Origin: Candidatus Heimdallarchaeota archaeon
GTDB lineage: Archaea; Asgardarchaeota; Heimdallarchaeia; JABLTI01
DNA: 7,664 nucleotides
Assembly: GCA_030602675.1 (NCBI GenBank)
Contig: JAUVZH010000115.1
Location: 1 to 7,664, forward strand
Reading direction: 5' to 3'
In this document: positions 1 through 5,943 of the stretch, one piece after another
Position numbering within the stretch: position 1 is the stretch's first letter
How the letters are laid out: the number at the start of each line of letters is the position of its first letter
Made by a program: the position numbers and the translations under genes
The notes under the pieces: model-generated
What the model was told of the DNA's origin: nothing
Databases searched by the model: none
Seen by the model: the letters and a program-made list of their open reading frames with translations, nothing else

Positions 1-229
1 TTGAAAGAGTTTCATGGTCATCATTCCACGTTCGTACAATCACTTCAAAGTGTTCTCCACCCTGCTTAGGGAAAACTTGAATCTCTAAAGATCTATCATC
101 ATTGCGTAAACTAAAACCAAAACTATCTTCCAAACTAGCCTTTTTCAAATCAACTCTTTCTTCAAATCTATCTAGAAGAGTTTCTACCTCAGTATTGGAA
201 TTTAAATGAAAAACTAATTCCTTTACCAA
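1..229 (-). CDS. Unrecognised protein, 5' part only (runs off the left edge)
   Basis: Reading leftward from 229 there are 76 open codons to the window edge with a normal coding composition (for example FEERVDLKKASLEDSFGF and LEIQVFPKQGGEHFEVIV). I do not recognise the family; the visible part looks soluble, with a charged helical segment followed by probable beta strands and no signal peptide. The chosen start is a TTG at 227-229, because two in-frame stops lie just upstream and a GGTGA Shine-Dalgarno site (236-240 on the plus strand) sits 6 bases before it. The alternative is an ATG at 276-278 with an AGGA-like site. Its frame reads about 16 codons that run into this one only if a base is lost or gained near 225-255, so the true N-terminus may be frameshifted. 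Coding is secure, the start is not, and function is unknown. Confidence 0.65.
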   Translation of the reverse strand, partial: MVKELVFHLNSNTEVETLLDRFEERVDLKKASLEDSFGFSLRNDDRSLEIQVFPKQGGEHFEVIVRTWNDDHETLS

Positions 230-235
230 TCAGTT

Positions 236-240
236 TCACC
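236..240 (-). promoter_or_regulatory. Shine-Dalgarno site GGTGA for the leftmost gene
   Basis: GGTGA on the minus strand lies 6 bases before the TTG at 229. It matches the usual archaeal anti-Shine-Dalgarno sequence and is the main argument for that start. Most other genes here lack such a site. Confidence 0.45.
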
Positions 241-340
241 AAAAGCATATTCTTAAGGTCAATGCTATTATGTATCATTGGTTAATCCTTCTATTTAACT
301 AATTAGGTATTTTTCAAAAATAAACAATGATAAAGAAAAA

Positions 341-380
341 AGAAAAGGAAAAAAGGAATTTAGAAAACCAAAATTCCTTT
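341..380 (-). terminator. Hairpin plus T-rich terminator after the split PLD-LTD gene
   Basis: AAAGGAATTT (352-361) and AAATTCCTTT (371-380) form a perfect 10-bp stem with a 9-base loop. It lies 10 bases past the TAA at 391-393. In the minus-strand transcript the stem is followed by a long U-rich run. This fits the end of the gene read from the right and insulates the next minus-strand gene. Confidence 0.7.
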
Positions 381-492
381 CATCTTATTTTTAGCGTTTC
401 TTGAATCGTCTAAGAACTATTGCGATTAATGTGAGTGATAAAACAGATATGCTGATAATGTAACCGGGTGATGTTTCAGTTGGCGGGACAGT

Positions 493-2030
493 AATGTAAA
501 CTAATCCTGGATTTGGAGTATCTGCGATGAAATCAACAGAGCAATCATCTGTATCACTATTTGCCGGATCACGTTGCAAGCTCATTGTATCGTCCATTGT
601 ACCAGTCCAAGGTGTAACAGAAGAAGAAACTGAACCCCAAGCAACAACATCAATTTCTTTAGTTGCTGTTTTAAGTGTTAAATCATCACCAGTGTTGCTG
701 AATTCTATGTGAGTATAAATGAAGTCTGGAGAAACAACTGATACACCTAAAGCAGACATTTCTGAAGTAAATACAGCTGTATCTCGAACAAATACTAAAA
801 GATCATCAGCTGCAAAAATTGCGCCATCAGGAACAAAATAACTACCTTCGCCATCAGTTAGTTCCCAACCACCAATAGCAACATCGAAAGTAAATCCATT
901 ATACAATTCAAAGAATTCTCCAGTTGGTTCAGCTACAGCATCAATTCGTACTTCAGTAATAAGTAAGAGCCATTCATCAACATTAATAATATTGAATTCA
1001 ATCTCTAGAGTAATGGTAGTACTATTTTCCAAGGTTGCAATAACTTTCAGATTATGAATACCATTAGTATATCCATTCGTGGTATCAACTGAATGTGTTA
1101 AATTACCTGTTGGATCACTCCAAGTGTGTATTAGAGTATTGTTTATGAAAAGCTCACCAGATGTGTAAGTATATCGGTTGAAACTAATTTCTATTTGGTA
1201 ATTTCCTGAAGCTACATCATTTTCTAATGGTGTTACAATTATCAAAGGTGGAGTTGTATCTATAGGAATTTCAGTAACATTAACATTGCCTGGTGTTGGT
1301 GTACCCACTATGAAGTCTACAGTACAATCGTCTGTGTCTTCATTTGCAGGATCTCTTTGCAAGCTCTTTGTTTGATCTATTGAACCTGACCATGAAACTG
1401 TTGATGGAGCGGAACCTGAGCCCCATGCAACTGCATCAACAATGCCATTAGGGGCCGTTAAAACAATCTCATCACCTGTATTAGCTAATAAAAGTTTATC
1501 AAAGAGAAAATCAGGAGTGATTCCAGTAATACCTAAAGCACCCATTTCTTCTATAAAAACTGTTTCATTATTAACGAAAACTAAAGCATCTTTAGAGGTA
1601 ATATTTGTATTTGCCAAGAATTTGAAATCATCTTCTCCATCAGAGACTTGCCATCTACCAATTGCTACATCAAAGTCAAATCCGTTATATAATTCAAAGA
1701 ACTCACCATCTGGTTCATTTAAAGCATCCCATCGAACTTCTGATATCAGAAGTAACCATTCTGCTTCATCAATTATATTAAACAATGTTTGTTCAATAAT
1801 ATCAGGTCCACTATCTGGTGTACCAACAACTTTGATTTTATAAATACCATTTGAATAAATTGAAGTGTCAAAAGTATGAGTTACTATGCCACTGGGAGCA
1901 GACCAAGTATGGATCAATGTATTATCAATGTAAAGATTAGCCGAAGTATAAGTATAAGTATAAAACCCAACACGAACTTCTAATGATCCTGATACTACAT
2001 CACTTGTTTCTGGATCAATAATCCAAACTG
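493..2030 (-). repeat. Two tandem Ig-like + lamin-tail domain units
   Basis: The protein encoded here repeats with a period of about 261 residues (about 783 bases). LTD1 (about 1282-1755) and LTD2 (about 493-972) start with near-identical strings LLLISEVR and LLLITEVR, followed by EFFELYNGF in both. The Ig-like domain before each also shares TLIHTW. The paralogue at 3299-5353 has only one such unit. By eye LTD2 is closer to the paralogue's single LTD than LTD1 is, especially in the C-terminal TPNPG and TVPP stretch. An internal duplication that added a unit in this copy, or loss of a unit from the other, would explain this. Confidence 0.75.
1945..1962. repeat. Three copies of hexamer AGTATA
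   Basis: AGTATA is repeated three times in a row on the plus strand. On the coding (minus) strand it encodes alternating Tyr-Thr in the first Ig-like domain. The equivalent places read RYTYTSG in the second unit and VYTYVKA in the paralogue, so the run may have lengthened by slippage of a whole number of codons. Confidence 0.6.
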
Positions 2031-3206
2031 GTGGGTGGATCCTTCAGGGATTTCACTATTATCCCAATCATAATCAAAAACTGTTTTGAAATAAGTTGCT
2101 ACACTAGTACAATTTACGATTGCACCAGCTTCTCTATTATTATCAACAGAATTATTAGACCAATTTATACTCGATACAGCTGTAATCTTTCCATCAGCAC
2201 TAATATATTTATTATGATTGTGACCAAGACCATCAAAGAACCTTACTTGTATATTATTTGAAAGCAATTCTTGAGTTACATTATGACTGGAAGAATCCGG
2301 TTCAGGTATTAGAACCCTAACACTAACTCCTCTTTGTGCTGCAGCTTTGGTATCATTAAGCAATTCACAATCAAAACTGATGTATTGTTGTGAAATATCT
2401 AAAGTAGCTGTAGCATTATCAATTAATGATTTTAGTAAAGTATAACTATTGTCTGGAGCGAAAATTGGAGTGACTTCCATATATTCAACTGTAGTGAAGG
2501 GTTCATCAAATGGATGTGTATATGTTCCTCCAGTTTCATTTGCTTGTAGGTTTCCCAAATGAGGTATACCTACGTACGGATTCCCTATCGCTTGGTCGTC
2601 AAAGAAAACTCCTTCATAATATGCAGCAATTGTTGTATCATTGAAAGCATAACCTAATTCTCTATTCTTTCTTGCTCCTTCATATTGTGGTATACTTGAT
2701 GGAGCCCAATTACCAGAATAAACAAAAGAAACTTCATGATCAACAATCCAGAATTTTGCATGTGTAAAAGCAAACCCAGAGCTACACCAAGTAACCAAAA
2801 TGCCTGCTTGATCTAATCTATATGCTGCTTCTTCTGTATAATCATCTTCATATGAATTAACACGATCATGCGATAAAGAAACCTGTACATCAACACCTCT
2901 TCCATGAGCTGCTATCAGACCATTTACCAGTGGTTCGCTCGAGAGTGTATAAACTTCCAAATAGAATGATACAGAGCATTTTGCTAAAGAATTGTAAATT
3001 ACTTTGTATGCAGCATCAGGTCCTACAAAACATGTTACATTACTTACTCCCTTGAATGTCTGCGTTGTAATAGCATCTATACCATAAGATGGTTTATCAT
3101 CAATATTTGGAATGTCCGCAATAACCTTTTCAGGTTTTATCAACAAAAATGTTGAAGGCACCAATAACATAAGTATCAGAAAAATAGAATGTTTATTGAG
3201 TCTCAT
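1995..3206 (-). CDS. N-terminal part of frameshifted PLD-LTD surface protein: exported double-HKD phospholipase D-superfamily protein
   Basis: This 403-residue frame begins at the ATG at 3206 with a signal peptide (basic MRLNKH, hydrophobic to about residue 24, likely cut near 30). It then has two phospholipase-D halves. The first HKD motif is H149-x-K151-x4-D156 followed by SGNW; the second is H331-x-K333-x4-D338 followed by SSINW. Both active-site motifs are complete, so this part could fold as a catalytic unit. PLD-superfamily enzymes cleave phosphodiesters through a histidine intermediate and include lipases, cardiolipin synthases and nucleases; the substrate here is not evident. Homology to the paralogue ends at SEIPEG (residues 384-389). 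The last 14 residues before the TAG are out-of-frame, and the Ig-like, LTD and anchor parts continue in another frame (391-2043). As written, the product would be secreted without an anchor. No Shine-Dalgarno; a TATA-like box lies about 30 bases upstream. Confidence 0.85.
   Translation of the reverse strand: MRLNKHSIFLILMLLVPSTFLLIKPEKVIADIPNIDDKPSYGIDAITTQTFKGVSNVTCFVGPDAAYKVIYNSLAKCSVSFYLEVYTLSSEPLVNGLIAAHGRGVDVQVSLSHDRVNSYEDDYTEEAAYRLDQAGILVTWCSSGFAFTHAKFWIVDHEVSFVYSGNWAPSSIPQYEGARKNRELGYAFNDTTIAAYYEGVFFDDQAIGNPYVGIPHLGNLQANETGGTYTHPFDEPFTTVEYMEVTPIFAPDNSYTLLKSLIDNATATLDISQQYISFDCELLNDTKAAAQRGVSVRVLIPEPDSSSHNVTQELLSNNIQVRFFDGLGHNHNKYISADGKITAVSSINWSNNSVDNNREAGAIVNCTSVATYFKTVFDYDWDNSEIPEGSTHQFGLLIQKQVM
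2030..2042 (-). other. Frameshift site joining the two halves of the PLD-LTD gene
   Basis: Upstream frame reads SEIPEG then drifts. The downstream frame reads HPPVWIIDPETSD and opens right after an in-frame TGA at 2044-2046. The two frames overlap usefully only at about 2030-2042, within a G/GT-rich stretch on the plus strand. Adding one base there restores a continuous protein matching the paralogue's linker (SDIPAG, then PVTIIAP). No slippery heptamer is visible, so this looks like a one-base loss and not programmed frameshifting. Confidence 0.75.
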
Positions 3207-3230
3207 GTATTGAATTAGAGACTGTTATTG

Positions 3231-3243
3231 ATTAAATATTTAG
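3231..3243 (-). promoter_or_regulatory. TATA-like promoter box of the split PLD-LTD gene
   Basis: On the minus strand an A/T-only box reading CTAAATATTTAAT is centred about 31 bases before the ATG at 3206. That is the spacing expected for an archaeal leaderless or near-leaderless transcript. The same block, with few changes, precedes the paralogue at 5353. Confidence 0.6.
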
Positions 3244-3245
3244 TG

Positions 3246-3277
3246 TATAAGAAAAAGAAGTAGGTGTAAGCACCTAC
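3246..3277 (-). terminator. Hairpin terminator after the intact PLD-LTD gene
   Basis: GTAGGTG (3260-3266) and CACCTAC (3271-3277) form a perfect 7-bp stem with a TAAG loop, about 20 bases past the TGA at 3299-3301. In the minus-strand transcript it is followed by a U-rich run (TTCTTTTTCTTAT). It lies directly before the promoter box of the next minus-strand gene, so the two paralogues are probably transcribed separately. Confidence 0.65.
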
Positions 3278-3298
3278 GAGATTTTAGATTGTCATTTT

Positions 3299-5353
3299 TC
3301 ACTTTTTCTTCTTGAAATGTTTTATTCCCAAAGCTGTCACAAAAACAGCTGCAACTGTTGTACTAATGATGAAACCTGGAATAAATCCTGAAGGAGGAAC
3401 AGTAACATAAACAGTTCCGGGATTTGGAGTATCAGTTTTGAAATCAACAGAACAATCATCAGTATCAGTGTTTGCTGGATCACGTTGTAAACTGAGAGTT
3501 TCATCCATTGAACCAGTCCAAGCTGTATGACCAGATAGTGTTCCAGAACCCCAAATGACTGCGTCAATGATTACATTTTCAGGATCTTTTAGTATCAACT
3601 CATCGCCAGAATTAGCTAATAGTAGATCAGAATAACGAATATCTACTGTTGCGTCAGTAACTCCTAAGGCACTCATTTCAGATAGAAATACTGATTCATC
3701 TCGAGCAAAGATAAGAATATCTTCTGAAGCAATTTGGGTTCCTAGTGGAACTGAATATGTATCCTCATTGTCAGTAAAAGTCCAACCTCCAATAGTAACA
3801 TCGAAACCAAAATCATTGTACAATTCGAAAAATTCACCAGCTGGTTCTGATTCAGCATCATATCTTACTTCGGAAATAAAGACCTTCATTTCTTCATCGT
3901 GTATTATATTGAATTCGACTTCAGCTATTATTGTATCTCCTACTGTTGGTTCTGCCACTACTTGAAATGTATAACTTCCTTCATCTAAATCACTAACATC
4001 ATAACTGTGAGTTATTGTACTTTCAGGATGGGGTAACGATCCAATAGATGGTTCAACTTTTTGAGCTATGTTTAGATCAGCTTTAACATAGGTATAAACA
4101 CCGAATTTCATTATGAAATCATACATACCAGTAACAATTTCCCCAGCTTGAGGTGCTATGATAGTTACTGGTTTTTCAAAACCTGCAGGAATGTCACTAT
4201 TTGCCCAATCAAAATCAAATACTGTTTTGAAGTATGCTGCTACATCAGTGTTTTCAACAATCGCTCCAGCTTCTCGATTGTTTACAACAGAATTGTTAGA
4301 CCAGTTGATACTTGAAATCGATACTATTTGATTGTCAACGTTAATGTATTTGTTATGATTATGACCTAAACCATCGAAGAATCTGACAGATGCACCACTG
4401 TTGAATAAATCTTGAGTTACATTTTCATTTGCTACACCAGGTTCAGGTATTAACACTCGAACATTAACTCCGCTTTGTGCTGCGTCTATTAGATCATCAA
4501 ATAAATAGCAATCAAATTTGATATATTGTAATTCAACATCTATAGAAGTAGTTGCTGAACTAATGAGATTTGATAGTAAAGTATAACTGTTATCAGGAGC
4601 GAATACAGGAGTCACATCCATATTCGCAAAAACTGTATATGGGACATCAAAGGGATGTGAGTAGAGACCTGTTGTTTCATTTCCTTGTAGGTTTCCTAAA
4701 TGAGGTTCAGTTCCTAAATAGAGATTACCTATCCCTTGGTCGTCAAAGAAAACTCCTTCATAATAATCTGCTATATCTGTATCATCAAACATAAAACCCA
4801 TTTCACGATTTGTATTTGCCCCTTCAAATTGTGGTATACTTGAAGGTGCCCAGTTACCTGAATAAACAAAGGTTAATTGGCTATCAACAATCCAAAACTT
4901 AGCATGTGTAAATGTAAATCCAGAACTACACCAGGTAACAATTATACCTGCTAGATCAAGCCGATAGGCTGCTTCTTCTGTATAATCATCTTCAAAACCA
5001 CTAACACGATCATGAGATAGAGAAACCTGTACATCAACACCTCTATCTTGAGCTGCAATAAGTCCATTTACCAATGGTTCACTTGAAAGAGTATATACTT
5101 CTAAATAAAATGAAGTTTGAGCTCTTGCTAAAGAAGTGTAAATCATTTGATACGCTGCATCCGGACCCGCAAAACAAGTTACGTTTCTTACACCTGTGAA
5201 CGTCTGTGTAGTAATTGCTCTAGGATTAAACACAGGTTCAATAAAATCCGAATTGTTTTCAGCATCCACAATATTTGTTTTAACAACTAATGATAGTACA
5301 GGCACAACTAACATTAAGCACACAAAAAATACAACATGTTTTTTGGTTTTCAT
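3299..5353 (-). CDS. Membrane-anchored exported phospholipase D-superfamily protein with lamin-tail domain (intact paralogue)
   Basis: This 684-residue protein begins with a signal peptide (MKTKKH, hydrophobic to about 24, probable cleavage near 31). The first PLD half has H150-x-K152-x4-D157 followed by SGNW at 165-168. The second has H333-x-K335-x4-D340 followed by SSINW at 347-351. An Ig-like linker domain (about 392-484) follows, then one lamin-tail domain (about 489-650) with ISEVR, GEFFELYN (506-513), IGGW, NSGDE and SLQRDP (621-626). After PGF (659-661) comes a membrane helix and HFKKKK at the end. PLD enzymes hydrolyse or transfer phosphodiesters; two HKD motifs in one chain give a complete active site. 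Placement outside the membrane suggests action on external or envelope phosphodiesters (nucleic acid or lipid), but the substrate is inference. LTDs are known fused to exported hydrolases in prokaryotes. In a 100-residue block around HKD1, 85 positions match the neighbour at 1995-3206. It appears monocistronic, with its own promoter and terminator. Confidence 0.92.
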   Translation of the reverse strand: MKTKKHVVFFVCLMLVVPVLSLVVKTNIVDAENNSDFIEPVFNPRAITTQTFTGVRNVTCFAGPDAAYQMIYTSLARAQTSFYLEVYTLSSEPLVNGLIAAQDRGVDVQVSLSHDRVSGFEDDYTEEAAYRLDLAGIIVTWCSSGFTFTHAKFWIVDSQLTFVYSGNWAPSSIPQFEGANTNREMGFMFDDTDIADYYEGVFFDDQGIGNLYLGTEPHLGNLQGNETTGLYSHPFDVPYTVFANMDVTPVFAPDNSYTLLSNLISSATTSIDVELQYIKFDCYLFDDLIDAAQSGVNVRVLIPEPGVANENVTQDLFNSGASVRFFDGLGHNHNKYINVDNQIVSISSINWSNNSVVNNREAGAIVENTDVAAYFKTVFDFDWANSDIPAGFEKPVTIIAPQAGEIVTGMYDFIMKFGVYTYVKADLNIAQKVEPSIGSLPHPESTITHSYDVSDLDEGSYTFQVVAEPTVGDTIIAEVEFNIIHDEEMKVFISEVRYDAESEPAGEFFELYNDFGFDVTIGGWTFTDNEDTYSVPLGTQIASEDILIFARDESVFLSEMSALGVTDATVDIRYSDLLLANSGDELILKDPENVIIDAVIWGSGTLSGHTAWTGSMDETLSLQRDPANTDTDDCSVDFKTDTPNPGTVYVTVPPSGFIPGFIISTTVAAVFVTALGIKHFKKKK

Positions 5354-5374
5354 GTATTCTATATTAGACTCTTA

Positions 5375-5390
5375 TAGATTAAATAATTAG
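5375..5390 (-). promoter_or_regulatory. TATA-like promoter box of the intact PLD-LTD gene
   Basis: The minus strand reads CTAATTATTTAATCTA centred about 30 bases before the ATG at 5353. The stretch from here to the ATG aligns base by base with that upstream of the paralogue at 3206 (shared ATTTAATC, AGTCT and AATACATG). No Shine-Dalgarno site is present, consistent with a leaderless start. Confidence 0.6.
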
Positions 5391-5396
5391 TGCAAG

Positions 5397-5404
5397 AAAA
5401 AAAA
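5397..5404 (-). terminator. Oligo-T terminator of the 150-residue gene
   Basis: Eight consecutive A on the plus strand give a U8 run in the minus-strand transcript, about 10 bases past the TAA at 5414-5416. There is no clear stem; archaeal RNA polymerase can terminate at such U-tracts alone. Confidence 0.4.
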
Positions 5405-5413
5405 GATGAAGGA

Positions 5414-5866
5414 TTAGAACTTGTTCATAATTTCCGATGCTTTAGTGAACACTGGTAATGGATCCGATCTTCTCAATTGATTAGCTAAAAGACGTTGGTA
5501 TTGAATGAACTGCCGATCTTCTAATTCCATAATTCCCATAATTTGCTCCTTTGTTAGAGTATCAATATTAGGAATACCTACTAGTTCTTGAGCAAACTCG
5601 AGAGGAGAAAGTCTTTGTTTTTCAGTTCTTGCTGGTTCACCCCAAATGGTTTTCAAATATTGAATATCCTCTTCAGTTGCTCCCCAGACTTTAATGTTAT
5701 AATTACCTTCTTCCAACCTTTCTTTAATTTGGAATTTAGGTTGAGCAATAAGAAATCGACCAACACCATCATCAACAAACTTAACAGTGGTGCCATACTT
5801 TTGAGCAATTTCATCAAGTTTTTCTTTCACATAATCATTTTCACTAAGAATAAAAGTTGCTTTCAT
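5414..5866 (-). CDS. Hypothetical 150-residue soluble protein
   Basis: I do not recognise this family. It has no signal peptide or membrane segment, so it is probably cytoplasmic. It appears to have two parts. Residues 1-75 look like a small alpha/beta domain (strand MKATFIL, charged helix at about 10-24, strands TVKFVDD and RFLIAQP, then NIKVWGATEEDIQYLKTIWG). Residues 86-150 look helical (SPLEFAQELVGI; TKEQIMGIMELEDRQFIQYQ; LLANQLRR). The second half could be a small helical bundle. The start is the ATG at 5866. No Shine-Dalgarno is visible, but a TATA-like box lies about 26 bases upstream, fitting a leaderless message. It lies between the PLD-LTD paralogue and the lipoate ligase with separate promoter and terminator signals, so neighbours do not reveal its role. 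Codon use resembles its neighbours. It is a real gene with fair certainty; function unknown. Confidence 0.8.
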   Translation of the reverse strand: MKATFILSENDYVKEKLDEIAQKYGTTVKFVDDGVGRFLIAQPKFQIKERLEEGNYNIKVWGATEEDIQYLKTIWGEPARTEKQRLSPLEFAQELVGIPNIDTLTKEQIMGIMELEDRQFIQYQRLLANQLRRSDPLPVFTKASEIMNKF

Positions 5867-5883
5867 AATAAGTACGTCTCAAA

Positions 5884-5896
5884 GTTACTTTTTATT
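5884..5896 (-). promoter_or_regulatory. TATA-like box of the 150-residue gene
   Basis: The minus strand reads GCAATAAAAAGTA centred about 25 bases before the ATG at 5866, with a purine-rich stretch (AAAAGGAAA) just upstream that could serve as a TFB recognition element. The spacing fits leaderless initiation. Confidence 0.45.
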
Positions 5897-5911
5897 GCTT
5901 TCCTTTTACGC

Positions 5912-5943
5912 AAAAAAATAAACAATCTAGGGATAACCCTAGA
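5912..5943 (-). terminator. Hairpin plus T7 terminator overlapping the ligase stop codon
   Basis: TCTAGGG (5926-5932) and CCCTAGA (5937-5943) form a perfect 7-bp stem with an ATAA loop. The stop codon TAG (5939-5941) lies inside the stem. The minus-strand transcript then runs into a T-rich segment with seven T in a row (5912-5918). This would end the lipoate ligase transcript just ahead of the next promoter. Confidence 0.7.

Larger units (their letters stand above)
391..2043 (-). pseudogene. C-terminal part of frameshifted PLD-LTD surface protein: two Ig-like/lamin-tail units and membrane anchor
   Basis: This frame is open from 2043 to the TAA at 391 but has no convincing start; the first usable codon is a TTG at 1917 inside a conserved Ig-like strand. 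Upstream of that TTG it still reads meaningful sequence (PPVWIIDPETSD, then a YTYTYT strand) that matches the region after the PLD domain in the intact paralogue at 3299-5353. It is therefore taken as the 3' half of the gene beginning at 3206. Numbering from the TTG: LTD1 about 55-212, second Ig-like domain about 222-313, LTD2 about 316-475, membrane helix about 484-502, then RRFKKR. Both LTDs carry ISEVR/ITEVR, GEFFELYN, IGxW, NTGD and SLQRDP followed by TDDC. LTDs are Ig-fold modules known from nuclear lamins and from prokaryotic exported hydrolases. Expected location is outside the cell, held by the C-terminal helix. If the break is a sequencing error, the full protein would be about 937 residues. 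Confidence 0.8.

Noticed and set aside
352..380. Inverted repeat as an insertion-sequence end
   Set aside because: There is no transposase gene, partner repeat or target duplication. Its position after a stop codon with a T-rich tail fits a terminator.
527..1843. Plus-strand open frames inside the Ig/LTD coding region
   Set aside because: They are antisense to a frame with clear domain repeats and paralogue similarity; their translations show Ser/Lys-rich low-information sequence and no family features.
2030..2042. Programmed ribosomal frameshift as the explanation for the split gene
   Set aside because: No X XXY YYZ slippery heptamer and no obvious downstream pseudoknot were seen. The intact paralogue has no equivalent shift, so a simple indel is more likely.
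1995..2043. The C-terminal Ig/LTD part as an independent gene with its own start
   Set aside because: The first possible start is a TTG inside a conserved Ig strand, with no signal peptide and no ribosome site. Homology to the paralogue extends upstream of it to the frameshift.
3337..3567. Alternate minus-strand frame within the intact PLD-LTD gene
   Set aside because: It overlaps the LTD and anchor coding sequence in another frame, and its Leu/Val-rich translation is a by-product of the true codons.
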